The notes beneath the pieces are model-generated. The model was not told the DNA's origin and did no database searches. It saw only the letters and a program-made list of their open reading frames with translations. Positions 40,304-53,000 of a DNA stretch of 64,000 nt are shown piece by piece. Position numbers and translations under genes: made by a program. Position 1 is the stretch's first letter; each line of letters begins with the position of its first letter. Source of the stretch: Siphonodentalium dalli (lineage: Eukaryota; Mollusca; Scaphopoda; Gadilida; Siphonodentaliidae); assembly GCA_032622095.1 (NCBI GenBank), contig CP136067.1, forward strand, positions 94,978,707 through 95,042,706. The letters run 5' to 3'.

Positions 40304-40678
40304 ATGTTTCCCGTGTATAGAGGTGTACCACGGCAATATGGTAACGGTATTGGTTCAATTTTCAAATCACTTATGAGATCTGCTGTACCATTTCTAAAAC
40401 CGATTGGTCGGACAGCTTTACAACTTGCGAAAAAACACACTTTTGGTGTTGCAGATGAAATTATTAATCAAGGTAAAAGTCCGAAAGAAGCGTTGATGTC
40501 TGAAGGTAAAAAAGCTTTAAAATCTTTTGGCACACAAGCTAAAAATCAAATTTTGAACTCGAGACAAAAACCTAGAAAAAGAGTAGCGAATTCAAAAATG
40601 AATCATTCAGCTGTCAAACGCCGAAAAAGTCAGTCGAAAAAACATCCTAGCAGTCGAGCTCTTGATATTTTTGATTAA
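40304..40678 (+). CDS. Small basic virion-associated protein (pVI/pX-like candidate)
   Basis: 124 residues. Gly-rich start (YGNGIGSIFKSLMRSAVPFL) with a possible amphipathic helix, middle GKSPKEALMSEGKKALKSFG, and a basic tail (KRRKSQSKKHPSS). Similar proteins lie immediately before the major capsid gene in many Polintons and resemble adenovirus cement/core proteins in composition. Ends 2 nt before the major capsid ATG. Role inferred from position and composition only. Confidence 0.75.
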   Translation: MFPVYRGVPRQYGNGIGSIFKSLMRSAVPFLKPIGRTALQLAKKHTFGVADEIINQGKSPKEALMSEGKKALKSFGTQAKNQILNSRQKPRKRVANSKMNHSAVKRRKSQSKKHPSSRALDIFD

Positions 40679-40680
40679 TC

Positions 40681-41985
40681 ATGGCACAAATGGTAAATGG
40701 ATCATGCGAATGCAATAAATCGGAACTTGATATAACACATGTTCCACCAACGGTGGCTACAATGTCAGAATCGCAGTGGATCGAAAATCATCCGATTGCA
40801 CCGCTGAATAATTCTGCTCCGATAGAGTTTGTCATACCATCTCAAACCGAAAAGTGGACAGATATTAACCAATCTTATCTTTATGTGAAATTCAAAATTA
40901 CAAAAAAAGATGGAACTAATTTGCTAGCTGGTACGGAATTAGCACCTGTTAACAATTTCTTTCATAGCATGTTCAGCAGTATCGATGTTTACTTGAACAA
41001 CAAATTGATAACTTCGAATTCTGACACTTACCCATACCGAGCATATTTCGAAAATCTGTTGGGATACTCTCCAGAATATAAAGATAATCAATTAGCAAAT
41101 TTAGAAATGTGGTATGGCGATACAGCAGAACAATTTGAAGAGAATACCAAAGGTGGTGGCAATGCTGGATTAACTTCTAGAGAAAGTTTGATCGGTGGTA
41201 GTAAAATTGTTGAACTATGTGGACGCTTACACACTGATCTGTTTCTTCAAGAAAAATATTTACCAAATGGAATTGAAATTCGTATCAGATTAAACAGATC
41301 ACCATCAAAATTTTGCCTCATTGGCGGCGAGGATGGACAAATTGTTTTCGAATCAGCAGTGTTCCATGTCAGAACAGTTAGTCTCTTTCCAGCGGTCTCA
41401 AATAAATTAAATCAAGAAATTGTCCAGTCAAAAATGAAAATACCTATCAGACGAGTAGAAATAAAAACTTTCACAATTAGTACTGGACTTAGATCAAAAA
41501 TTGAAGTCCACTTATTTCAAGGACAATTACCAAAGAGAATTTTTATTGCGTTGGTCGAAAATAAAGATATGAATGGAGATTTGGGTACCAATCCATTCCA
41601 CTTCAAACATTTCAGTTTGAATAAATTGGAAGTTAGTCAAGACGGTCATACAATACATAACCGTCCATTTGAACCAAACTTCGCAACAAAACAATGTCTC
41701 AGATCATATTTATCTTTGTATCAATCTTTAGGAATGTTTGGTGTTAACAAATCAATTGGCATTAATTTAAAAGAATATATGAATGGATATTGTTTGTGGG
41801 GTTTCGACTTGACACCGGACCAAGGAAGTGACGAGGGACATCTACATCCTATAAAGACAGGGAACCTGCGTTTGGAGCTTCAGTTCTTGACAGCTCTCAC
41901 TACAGCCGTCCACGTTTTGGTGTATGCTGAATTCGACAGTGAAATAGAGATCACAGCTTTGAGAGAAGTGCTTACTGACTATTAG
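40681..41985 (+). CDS. MCP: Major capsid protein (double jelly-roll, hexon-like)
   Basis: 434 residues. The sequence APIEFVIPSQTEKWTDINQSYLYVKFKITKKDG, then APVNNFFHSMFSSIDVYLNN, is the signature start of the Polinton/adintovirus double jelly-roll major capsid protein; IEIRIRLNRSP and a late LRLELQFLTAL stretch also fit. Such proteins form trimeric capsomers. The frame is intact, so this element retains the capacity to encode a capsid shell. Immediately flanked by the basic virion protein and the zinc-motif protein, with 1-2 nt gaps. Confidence 0.95.
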   Translation: MAQMVNGSCECNKSELDITHVPPTVATMSESQWIENHPIAPLNNSAPIEFVIPSQTEKWTDINQSYLYVKFKITKKDGTNLLAGTELAPVNNFFHSMFSSIDVYLNNKLITSNSDTYPYRAYFENLLGYSPEYKDNQLANLEMWYGDTAEQFEENTKGGGNAGLTSRESLIGGSKIVELCGRLHTDLFLQEKYLPNGIEIRIRLNRSPSKFCLIGGEDGQIVFESAVFHVRTVSLFPAVSNKLNQEIVQSKMKIPIRRVEIKTFTISTGLRSKIEVHLFQGQLPKRIFIALVENKDMNGDLGTNPFHFKHFSLNKLEVSQDGHTIHNRPFEPNFATKQCLRSYLSLYQSLGMFGVNKSIGINLKEYMNGYCLWGFDLTPDQGSDEGHLHPIKTGNLRLELQFLTALTTAVHVLVYAEFDSEIEITALREVLTDY

Positions 41986-41986
41986 G

Positions 41987-42445
41987 ATGGATTTCACATC
42001 ACAGCTATGGAACTACTATGAAGAACACCAACGTTCACAAAACTTTGCTCCGAGATGGAACCTGATCTTGGACACACTCAACAACGCTATGATTGAAGAA
42101 CTACAAGAACTTATTCGCAAGGAAGTGTCAGCAAACTGTGAAGGATGTAAAATAGAACATCCTAGTCAACGTGAACATGTTCTGTGTTTGTTCTCTACAA
42201 CTGATGATTGGACAAACCAGTTTATCGACTTAGCGCTGATTAAACTTGACATATACAATGTTTGGGAAAGATGGTTCCCGAAGCTGATGTGGTTAAACCC
42301 ACACTGCAAGGAGAAGTTCGAAGCATTCATCATGTATGATCATCTGAGAAACAGTTTGGAGCTCAACCGCAAAAAATTAGACGCAGAGTGGACTCTGATG
42401 TGGTCACAGCGAGTCAAAGAGAATTACAACGATGCAGACAGCTGA
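41987..42445 (+). CDS. Conserved protein with C-x2-C...HPSQ...H-x2-C motif
   Basis: 152 residues. A likely zinc site is formed by C51, C54, H58, H64 and C67 in CEGCKIEHPSQREHVLCL. The rest is predicted helical with many aromatic residues (VWERWFPKLMWLNPHC). The C-x-G-C-x3-HPSQ-x2-H pattern recurs in animal Polinton-like elements as I recall; no function is assigned. Overlaps the protease gene by 14 nt and starts 1 nt after the major capsid stop. Confidence 0.75.
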   Translation: MDFTSQLWNYYEEHQRSQNFAPRWNLILDTLNNAMIEELQELIRKEVSANCEGCKIEHPSQREHVLCLFSTTDDWTNQFIDLALIKLDIYNVWERWFPKLMWLNPHCKEKFEAFIMYDHLRNSLELNRKKLDAEWTLMWSQRVKENYNDADS

Positions 42446-42998
42446 ACTTCAATATATTCTGGACAATTCCTGGTTGTGTAAACTTAACACACATGTTTGT
42501 GCTAGAGATCTGTTACCAGAGAAGAAACCACAGCATATTCAAGCATATATTGTGAACACGCACTCATCGGATCAGCCAGGAGAACACTGGACATTGATGT
42601 TATTCAAGGGAAGATCAGCTGTATACTTCGACTCATTTGGACTACCACCACCGAGACGATATATGTTACCATTCATAAAAAGGAACTCATCAGCATGGAC
42701 TATGAATACAACACGATATCAACATCGTGCGACAAATGTGTGTGGATTATATTGTATATTCGCACTCCACCACATGATGAAAGGAAAGAGGATGAAAATA
42801 TTATTCAATTCTCGGGATTTCTTCAAGAATGACAGAACAATAGTTCGATGGTTTGGAAAGCACTATGGTCGATTATACAGAAAAGCAAAATTTGCTGTTG
42901 AATTAAACTTCACCAGGACATCGACGGCTGATATACATACAACGCAAAGAAGACGACGACCAGATAACAACGAATGTGTCAACAACTCCACAAAATAG
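42432..42998 (+). CDS. PRO: Adenain-like cysteine protease
   Basis: 188 residues. In adenoviruses and Polintons this protease cuts virion precursors during maturation. Catalytic residues are visible in the expected order: His52 in GEHWTLMLF, Asp67 in VYFDSFG, Gln97 and Cys104 in YQHRATNVCGLYC. The C-terminal tail is basic and probably disordered (QRRRRPDNN). Intact. Last gene of the row; a possible AATAAA poly(A) signal lies at 43158-43163. Confidence 0.93.
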   Translation: MQTAELQYILDNSWLCKLNTHVCARDLLPEKKPQHIQAYIVNTHSSDQPGEHWTLMLFKGRSAVYFDSFGLPPPRRYMLPFIKRNSSAWTMNTTRYQHRATNVCGLYCIFALHHMMKGKRMKILFNSRDFFKNDRTIVRWFGKHYGRLYRKAKFAVELNFTRTSTADIHTTQRRRRPDNNECVNNSTK

Positions 42999-43281
42999 AC
43001 TCTTTTTGTTATTGATTCAGCGTAGGATGTTGTAGGATGTTCAATTAAGTTTCTTCAAATCTGAGACCTTGTTTTGTACATAAATTATTGTTCTTTTTAA
43101 TATTATTGATGTATAATAATATATTATTGTTCATTGTTCTTGTTCTTGTTTTTGAAAAATAAAATGATAAATTTCAACAAAATCGTTTTCACTGTAGGAC
43201 CCCCACCATTTGATTCTGTTCGTGTCGATGTGTCATCTCTGGTCAGAATTATACAAACTTTAAATTAGTAATGAAAAAATG
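42999..43281 (+). terminator. 3' end of the late gene row, with poly(A) signal
   Basis: A/T-rich stretch between the protease and the right TIR. AATAAA at 43158-43163 is the likely polyadenylation signal. No histone-type stem-loop is present here. Confidence 0.55.
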
Positions 43282-43544
43282 TCTAAGTCCATTTTCATTT
43301 TTTCGATCAGAAATGTCACATCAATGACAGGAACATCTATCCTCAGGCTGGGAACTATGGCCCAGTACCCCCCAGACATGGGCACTATGGCCCAGTACCC
43401 CCCAGACATGGGCACTATGGCCCATGGGCCATAGTGCCCATGTCTGGGGGGTACTGGGCCATAGTGCCCATGTCTGGGGGGTACTGGGCCATAGTGCCCA
43501 TGTCTGGGGGGTACTGGGCCATAGTGCCCACCATTACTACTACT
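43282..43544 (-). repeat. Polinton right TIR with internal palindrome
   Basis: Reverse complement of the left TIR. Here the palindromic centre is at 43417-43432, with three 30-bp units on the outer side and two on the inner. The outermost end has one extra ACT triplet relative to the left. The internal mismatches to the left TIR (for example CAGCCTG against CACCATG next to the palindrome) show some divergence since insertion. Confidence 0.93.
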
Positions 43545-43550
43545 AGCATT

Positions 43551-44611
43551 ACTAAACCGTTTAGCACATACCACAGTCCACTTCACTCATCCGATCATCA
43601 CCAAACTTCATATTTATCTTGATATTGATCTATCAGATGAGAGCTATCAAATATTTTTTGAAGTTCATAGGAAAAAATGGTTGCCAGCGACCATATTGCA
43701 TTTACGTTATATGTTATCGCGTCATGTCGATATCTAGTATTACTTAGAAATTTCACCTTTCCAGATTCATAATTGCTCCATTGACTGTAACAGATGAAAT
43801 TATTCCCCTCTTCGGATAGAGTGTCAATGAAACTTTATTTTGTCAGACTGTATGTATAGTCACTGATTATATGTGGCAATAGTCTGTAATAAGATGTAGC
43901 ACTATTTTATTTTATATTTACACGTTGTGCTGTTTTATACAACAATTCTAATTCCCCCTAGATCATCATGTGATCGACCATACATCGCGCGCGAGGATCT
44001 GATTGATTTAAGGGGGGTTTTATGGATCACTTCTGTCCTCAAGCTAGAGTATACTTATGCCATTTAATGGCATGTTTCTAACGTGGAGGGTTATATATGC
44101 TTGAGACACCACCACTCTTCAATTCACACCAAGTTCTCAGTTGTCATGTTCGGATATTAGAACCTATAGCCATGATATATGGTTTATTTTGTGTATACTA
44201 TAGTAATATAGTTATTTTCAGTACCTTTATATACCGGTACTGTGTATAACAATGCATATAAATGACCAAACTTCATATTGATCTTCGGGCTGAAAACTAG
44301 ATGGTAGCTATCGAATGCTTTGAATTTTTTTGGAAAACATTGTCGCCAGCAGTCATCTTCTATTTTGGTTTTTATATACATGTATATCTCTTCATGCGGA
44401 TAGCCAGTATTACGTAGGTACTTCAACTTTCCGCATTCCTGTCATCATTTGAAATATAAAAAATTACCTGATACATGCACCCTTCAAAATTTGTTTCGTC
44501 ATATCTATTTTAATGACTCGTATGGTAATATTGATATAGATATATTTGTCAAACATTTATTTGTACAATATACAGGTATTTAGTTTTTAACTAAATCTAG
44601 AAATATATAAT
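43551..44611. other. No gene; degenerate direct repeat
   Basis: 43600-43760 and 44262-44440 are diverged copies of one sequence (CCAAACTTCATATT...GATCTT, then GCCAGC, then TATCTAGTATTAC/TAGCCAGTATTAC). It resembles the families at 50.3-51.4 kb. No coding signal. Confidence 0.5.
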
Positions 44612-45480
44612 AGTAGCTGGTGGACCCGACTTCGTCCGGGATGTTCTCCTCTGATTTTCGGAGAATTTCGCGATTTAACCTTGAATTGACCATTTTAAAG
44701 GTGAAGGTCATGTCGGGGTCACGATTTGACCCGTCCTAAACACTCCCCGGACAAAAGTTCCCGACAAAAGAACCCGTCGAAATCCGCCCGATTTGACCTT
44801 GAATTGACAATTTTGAATGTCAAGATCAGGTCGGGGTCATGATTTGACCAATCCGAAACACTCCTGGGACAAAAGTAACGGTAGGTATCAAATTTCGTTG
44901 AAATCCTTCCGTTTTACCAGATTTGACCTTGAATTGATCTTTTTGAATGTCAAAGTCAGGTCGGGATCAAGATTTGACCCGTCCAAAATACTCCCTGGAA
45001 ATAATTTCCCCTAGGTATCAAATTTCGTCAAATCTGTCCGGCAGTTTTCCCGGCCATAGCTAACAGACAAACAGACAGACAAATGTCCAAAATATATATT
45101 AGACTAGCTGATGTACTCGACTTCGTTCGGGCTATTTATGGATTTTTTTTGTGATCGCCTCCATCTGGACAGTACCCAGTATATACAGCGTCTGGCCAAA
45201 CTATTGTTCAATTGGTCCAGAAACATGCCTATATCAGCACGTTCGATGACATGGTCCCACGTGAAATTGGACCCGTCCATATTGCTCCAGGGATGGAAGT
45301 AGTCCTACACACAAATTTTTAGTCGGATCGGTCAAGGTCCAGAAACATGCCTATGAGCGAGGTCAAGTTGACACGTTAAATACCAAATCCGAGTCGGATC
45401 GGTCGAGCAGTGTTAGAGTCTATAACACATACACACATGCATTCATACATACACACATACATACAGACATGTGTTCCAAA
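44612..45480. repeat. Two dispersed repeats of the 'GACCCGACTTCGTCCGGG' family
   Basis: A full-length-looking copy runs from AGTAGCTGGTGGACCCGACT (about 44612) through repeated GACCTTGAATTGAC/GTCAGGTCGGGGTCA modules to a CAGACAGACAAATG tail and AATATATATTAG (about 45105). A second, diverged copy abuts it (45106-45480). More copies are at 61544-62434 and 62435 onward. Short non-coding repeat of unknown class. Confidence 0.65.
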
Positions 45481-48400
45481 ATGTATAACCGATAGCTACA
45501 ACAATTCTATGGTAGATAGTTCACGGGCGACCTGATGCATGCATCTTAGTTTTCTTGTTCTGTGCAGTTTTTGGCATTTATTTTGCTGGTGGAATAACAG
45601 CATTATGTTATGGCGGCAAGGATCGGAGGTGGGGGGGGGGGGGGGGGGGGGGGTTGATAAATGAGACCCTTCGAATTTTCTAAATGGGATGACGTTTACA
45701 ATAACCGATTTACTAGAGAAACAGATGACAAAACTGAAAACAATTTGAAAATCGATAAACCTACAACAATCGTTCTATCGCTGTGCGGCGTACTTCCCGT
45801 TCGTGTGATACACGTATCTACATGTACATCGTCAATGAATCATCATGTTGTGCCATCGGAGTAACCCGGTGGCAATTCTATCGAATTCAGCGCATCGAAA
45901 AATCCCTCACTACCAAATTTCAGTTCGATATCTTAAAAGATGTAAGAGCAATCTTAATGTTTTCTATAGTAATTTATCATCGTAAGTTGGCGAACCCCTT
46001 AAGGTACATATATAGTTTGATTGACGTATTGCGCAGGTTGTCCAATTCAGCGTTCCTCGGTCGTCTGGTGTTAAACCAAGTGTTCGATGGATCAGGGAAT
46101 GACCGCCTTGATAGTAATCGCCCTTTATGCAATCAAAATTGGTTTCCAATTAACATATATGTACGGTGTATACGTTGACCTCTCAGAGAGTTTGAACTCT
46201 GCAAGACTTTAATCACGCTCACAAAACACTATTTTTCACCACCTATATTCAGACGGCTCTATCTCCTGAATGCCCCAACGTACGGAGCTGCCCGATACGT
46301 CGTTTGAACGGATATATCTTCGGCTAGGCCATGGTTTACAAGTTGAATATGCGCATGCGCGTATAAACAGACCACCCGCCACCCCCAACCCCCCCGATGA
46401 AAATTCTCCCAAGATGTGACTTGTAATCCGCAGTGTATTAAGCATGTACACCAATATTGAAACTGTGAGTTTTTCGCCCAGTAGAGCATGTTTTAAACGA
46501 GATGTTCTGGGCGACGGATATATTCGTCGCCGGCACATAGATGGCGCCTTTCGGATGACGGACTGTCACGGACATATCCGTCGCCGGCACTGAATGAGTT
46601 AATAATGCTCACAGGCCACCGAGGCTGTATCAACCTCAAACAAGCTAGAGGTGACGTCGATTTTATAGACACAAACCAGTCCATTATTTCCGCGCAATTG
46701 TATATCATTCCTCTCCGAATCGTGCAAGAACACCATTATATGCCGGCAAGGCAACTATCCCTCAAACGAGATACATAAACCGCCAAGGCACTTTTAGATA
46801 ATTCCTTTCCGCTTCGTGAAAGAACATTATGAGCCACCAAGGCACTTCCAGATTTCAATAATTAACACAAGCCACTCAGGATACATGAAGCTCCAACGAG
46901 AGGTGACGTCGACCAAAAAGACACGTCGTTAGATATGACAACAACTTTCAAGCTACGAGCTAGTTGCCTGCCGCAAAGGCGATAACAGTCATATGACTTT
47001 TAAACAAACTTCACTCCATCGGCTAACTGTAGCCAAATCTGAATGAAATCAGATCCCGAACACGACATACATCAGAACTTAACTCAAACATCAGGACAAA
47101 TCATCTCAACCTTCTGAACGTCACATCTTTTCGTCCGAATAGAATGACGGCGCCGACGATGCGAAATTTCCAACAGGAAACCAATATCATTATAGACAAC
47201 GACCATCTATAAAATAAAAAAATATAACACACAATACATCGAACATGTTTAAAAAAAAATGGTCATAAATCTTGATCTTCATCATACTTTAAATTGTCAA
47301 AACGGGTGCCACCCGCGACCGTGGACCGACCCAAACAGGAAGTGCCACGCCATTTCATCATTTATATATACGACATCAGGTTATCTCCCTTGTTCTTCAC
47401 TATTTTAGAATTATCACCCTTGATCTCCAAACTTCCAGAGTTACTAACATTATTGTGCGAATGCATTAACCCATTGCATGCATGGAGAAGATAACTCCCG
47501 CTTAATTCAACAGATATGAGAAATCTAATGGCGTGGTTTAATTGTGCCAAAGTGTTACCGTTAGAGTCAGGGCGGGGAGGCAGAGGGGGCACTGAAATCG
47601 ATAAAAATATTTTTTTGTCGCCGATTTCCATCAAATGTATATATTTACACACTAAGTGTTGTCATCACTAAATCCAGCATTCTGATTGGTCGGCGCCCAC
47701 GTGGCTAGTTGCAGTTATTTCTCGGTGAATGCGCAACGCCTCATAACACCAAGCTAAAAACACCATCGATACGTCATTATGTTTGGAAAGACGAACGCGT
47801 AATGTTTTGGGCGCATTTGGACTCGCGCAGGATTGACTTAATACATCATCGGGTTTCAATATGAAGAGAAATTGTTCCTATTAACTTTTGGCAAGGGTGC
47901 TATTGGGTATTTTGGGCTGATCTTGTCACGATACACTTTTCGATTTAAATATATTTACAAAAGGGGCACCGAAACAGATAACAAATATTTTTTATCGTCG
48001 ATTTCCATCAAATTTATAATTAATCATATCCATGATATGAGGAATCTAATGGTGTTGTAGAAAGATGCCAAAATGTTGCCGTTAGAGTCAGGGGCGTGGA
48101 AAGAGAGGGGCAAAAAAAACCAGATAACAATATGTTTTGTCGCGATTTCAAATTGATATATAATAATCCCCATGATACAGTGAATCTAATCGTGTGATGG
48201 TCTATTATTGATTTGCGGGATGTACAGGTAATATAAGCAGATGTCAGATACACAAAATTACAGATGGAATCCTATTTATTGAGGTAAACCTGAACCGCCA
48301 TATATATGGCTTTAACCCTTCCTATACACTAAAACTATTATTAAACGTGATAAATGCAGACAACAGATAAATTGAGGTCCCGAAAGAGCCCTATTTATTG

Positions 48401-48728
48401 AGGGAAATGTTTAGATAATAAGATCAACAAAAGGGGCGTCAATAAGTTAGTAAAAACTTGTGCCCCAATCAAATTAGCTATTTTTGCTAATAAAATATGT
48501 ATAAACTAAGATCAACACATGGTCGTTTGCTGAACTTATCTGAATATTATTACTACTCAGCAATTATGATTTAGTATATAAAGGGTTAAAGGTGCATTCA
48601 AAGTTCCAGGCTGATTGCTATGACAACTATGTTACTTTCAACTTAGATTCTAGCATATAAAATAACATGCTTCGAACAACCAGTGCTGTAAGAAAGATGC
48701 TATTTTGTTTAATATTGAACGTTCTGTA
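45481..48728. other. No gene recognised; poly-G tract at 45631-45653
   Basis: Includes 23 consecutive G (45631-45653), direct repeats of a TCGCCGATTTCCATCAAAT module (47.6-48.2 kb), and GATATATTCGTCGCCGGCAC-type words (46.3-46.6 kb). Short open frames here have no recognisable domains or splice context. Confidence 0.4.
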
Positions 48729-48911
48729 AAGGATAATGACTGAGTACACTGTTTCGGCCTTGGGTGATTATTTATATATATTCTCAGACACTTCACGAGG
48801 TCATTATCTGACTTAAACCCACATACTCATGTGTACATCATATATGAGTGGCATATGGGTATTCGGACACTGTGTGATGAACACAGTGGTCTTTCGAATA
48901 TTTATTAATGT

Positions 48912-50021
48912 ACTAGCAGGGTTACCCGGCGTTGCTCAGGTTAAAGTGATGTGAAACCCTCTGCTGTGGACATTTGATGGGAATAGAGAATACTCTTTCT
49001 CATAGTTTTCTATCTGTTCTCATAAATTGTATATCTAAATGGCACTACAAAACATCATTCTTATACATGTATTATAAGTAGTGACTCACCTTGTCGGAGT
49101 GATTGTCATTTTGTGTATTAATTCGTCCCACAAATAAATAAGTATTAATTTATTTACAACTGCGCGTACTTCAAACATTATTATTTTAAAATCGTACACT
49201 CGACGTGTATTGACATTTGTTGTTGTGTTTTGTTTTTGTTTTAATTATTTTCATTCTGATAAAAACATGAATATCATAAACACATTAATTCGCAAATATA
49301 AAATACCACAATTTGGTTTTAAATAGAGATGTATAAATCAAACTAGTGGGTTATGCTAATATTTTGAGGACACGTGGTTATCACAAGTGGCAAACCGCAA
49401 CTAAACAAATGTTTATCAAATTTAGAGCCCCCCCATCTCTCCTCAAACTTGGCGCCATATTTGGCATTTTTAAATCACACGATTAGATTCCTCATATCAC
49501 GGATAAGAATATGTATAAAGTTTGTGGAAATCGGCGCTAAACATTTGGTTGATAATTCTGTTGCCACTTTATGTGCACCCCTGACTTGAACGGCGCCATA
49601 TCATGGAGATGATTATGCATAATTTTGGTGGAAATCGGCGTGAAAATCCCCTTTTCTGTCCTTAACACCAACAGCCTCAATTTAGAACATTTTAGCCCGC
49701 ACTATTATCTTTCTCGTAAAAAAAGTTACCCCGCTAGACCCCTTTGGTGCCATCTAAATTGTCCCCCGTTATGTGAAATTATATAGAACATAGACAGACA
49801 GATAGATAGACAAATATAGGCACCAAATGTGGCGTCTTTAATCCAAATTGGCGCTAAACATATTGTTAGCTGTTTTGATGACCGCCCTCCCTATCCATGA
49901 CTAAAGAGGCGCCAATTTTGACATGTTTAAAACACATAATTAGACCCACTATGAAGATGAATATATATCAAGTTGGTGGAAATCGGCGACTAAACAAATT
50001 GGTATCAAATTTAGAGCTCCC

Positions 50022-50064
<43 letters not shown>

Positions 50065-53000
50065 CGAGAGATAGACAGATGAAGTCGTGAGATGATGACA
50101 GTGGCGGGGGATTCAATGACTGGTTGTTGCGTGATTAATGAAGGTGTCAATGGGACCCAAGCTCAAATTGGGAAGGATTTAATTTTCTGCTGAGCAATGA
50201 ATGGAATGATAAAGAAGGATAGTAAATCAGAGGTCAACCCGAAGATCCATATGAAGTTTGTTGATGATCGGATGAGGGATGTGGTCTGTAGGATGCGCCA
50301 AAGAACTTAGCCATACAAAGAGTACACTCCAAGATGGCCACTGGTGGCCATGTTTTTCAACGAATATCGATCAAAATAGGAGGCTCCCATCTAGTGGTCA
50401 CCCCGAAGATCCACATGAAGTTTGGTGATAATCGGATGAGGACGTGGCCTGCAGGGTGCGCCAAAGGATTTAGTCATACAAAGAGTAAATTCCAAGATGG
50501 CCGCTGGCGGCCATGTTTTTTAACGAATTAGCTCATAATAGGAGACTCCCATCAAAAGGTCACCCTGAAGATTCATAAAAAGTTTGGGTATCATCGGATG
50601 GGGAATGTGGTCTGTAGTGTGTGCCAAAGGATTTAGTCATGCAAAGATTAAAAATCAAGATGGCTGCCGGCGGCCATGTTTTTCTTCGAAAAAAATTCAA
50701 ATTTGATAGCTCCTATCTAGAGGTCATTTTAAACATGCCTGTAAATTTTCAAATCAATTCTCCAATTTATGAGGGCTGCGGGATGTGCCGATGGATTCAA
50801 ATTTGAAAGCCAAGATGGCTGCTGGCGGCCATGTTTTTTAAAAACAGATTTCGGTCAAAATAGGAGGCTCCCATCTAGTGCTTAATCAGAAGATTATTAT
50901 GAAGTTTTGTGACGATCGGATGAGAGATGTGGCCTGTAGGGTGTGCCGAAGGATTTAGTCATACAAAGAGTAAAATCCAAGATGGTTGCCGGCGGCCATG
51001 TTTTCATCAAAATCTTTCATATTCGATAGCTCCCATGTACATATAAAACATTCGAGGTCAGCCCGAAGATCCATATGAATTTTGGTGATGATCAGAAGAG
51101 GGATGTGGTCTGTAGGGTGTGCCAAAGGATTTAGCCATGCAAAGAATAAAATCCAAGATGGTTGCCGGCGGCCATGTTTTCATCAAAATCTTTCATATTC
51201 GATAGCTCCCATGTACATCGTGCCTGCAAAATAAAAAAATGATCCGGCCATAAATACTGGCTGTAGGGTGTGCCAATGGATTCAAATTTGAAATCCAAGA
51301 TGGCTGCTGGCGGCCATGCTTTTCATCGGAATTAGGAAAATTTCCATAGCTCCCATCTATAGGTCACTCTGAAACTACATATAAAGTTTAGTGAAGATTA
51401 AATGAGCGATGCGCCCTGTAGGGCGTGCCGAAGGAAATTGTTGACGCACGGACACACGCACGGGCGCACGTACGGACGCATGGCCGAAGGACGCCAACCC
51501 ACGGCAATAACTCAAACTTTACTTTGTAAAGTTGAGCTAAATGATGCTCGTATATAGTAATTGTCAGAGGCGTTATTTCGCTAAAATCCGATTCAGATTC
51601 TGGATTCAGATTACAGATTGGTCCCCGTACGACTTGGTTCGGCAAAAGAACAGACCAGAAATTGGCAGAATCAGTAAACGAACAGACCGTAATCTCAATT
51701 TCGTGGTAATCCGATTGGGATTCGGATTCCGATTACGGACTCAAATGTTCGTAATGTAAACAAACCGAGATTTCGCCACCTCAGAGTTTAAAAACACAAT
51801 AAAACATAAGAATCCGTCTCTTGTGTACACATTATTGCAGAATATAAACGATCTATATCAAAGAATTTTAAATGCGGAGACAAATTTGTTTTATTGAATG
51901 TAAACTGGGAGAATATTACTGAAATTAGCCAAATAATAACGCTATTGATAGTAACGCTGGGGGAGCACGGTTGATGGCGAAGCAATTGCAAATCATTGTT
52001 GATTGTCACTTTCATATGTCCATTTCATAATTCCATCCTTAAAATACCGCCCGAACGCATGTCGATTTCTAATTCGGCGGATACGTCACCATTGACCGAA
52101 TTCATATGAACCTGCATGGATATGTCTTCTGCTGTGTTCGTTATTATAATGTTTCTTCTTATTCAAGAAATAGTAGGATTATATGGTATCGATGGATTAT
52201 CAGATACACGTATGTACTATCATCTAGTCGTAAAGTTAATGCAATTTCATGTTTAACATGTTTTGTTTCGTTAAATGCAGTCGTTTTGCACAATAGTCTA
52301 TAGACAACAGACACGTGTTCTAGGGACGTGGCTAGAAGTTTCCTCAAATTTCCGGCCAACTGCACCCCCCCCCATTGAGCCAAACATCAATCTCACAGGT
52401 TTGCAGAATTCAATTTGCTCCCCATGGAAATATCCAATCTGACAAACACTAAGATTGGAAAATTACCAACTTTTACTGGTTGAAAAAAATAAAACAATGA
52501 GAACAATGCCACCCTATATATGGTGTCAAATTAATGTCCAACTAATGTTGTGTCATGCATGAAATTTCCGACTGCTGGAATGTACCAAAGTTTAGTTTAG
52601 ATATATTTATTTCAAATATATATGTCAAATTTAGATAACACATGATATATAACAGATACATTTGTTTATACATACAAAGGAATTGGGGGACAAGTACTGA
52701 CTCACTTAAGGGTACCCCCTCTCCCATATGTTATTACACTGAAAAAATAAATAATTAGTAATGGCAAAGCAACATGACTACCAAAACAAGTTGAACATAT
52801 ATACAGATCACTGGACACCCCTCTCCCGAGTTAGTCATAAGTTTGTATATGTATTTATTTAAAATCGGGTTTGTTTGTTGCGTATGTTGGTTTGTACGTA
52901 TCATTATTTGAAACAGTTAGTCAAAATAATCCTGATTTTCCTCACGTATGAATGACTGCACAGCTTAGCAAATTGTACCAAAGTTCGGGGTGGGGGTCGA

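Larger units (their letters stand above)
26282..43544 (+). mobile_element. Complete Polinton/Maverick (virus-like DNA transposon), 17.3 kb
   Basis: Starts AGTAGTAATGG and ends ...CCATTACTACTACT: the AG...CT ends known for Polintons. It is flanked on both sides by the 6-bp direct repeat AGCATT (26276-26281 and 43545-43550), the known Polinton target-duplication length. TIRs of about 262 bp bound it. It encodes the core set that defines the family: protein-primed family B DNA polymerase, retrovirus-type integrase, packaging ATPase, adenain-like protease, and minor and major jelly-roll capsid proteins. Perfect target duplication and mostly intact frames imply a fairly recent insertion. Two premature stops (29773, 35983) suggest this copy cannot act alone. 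Adintovirus-type animal viruses share this gene set. Confidence 0.97.

Noticed and set aside
45783-46178. 131-residue frame as a gene
   Set aside because: No recognisable motif; overlaps other equally long frames on both strands, as expected by chance.
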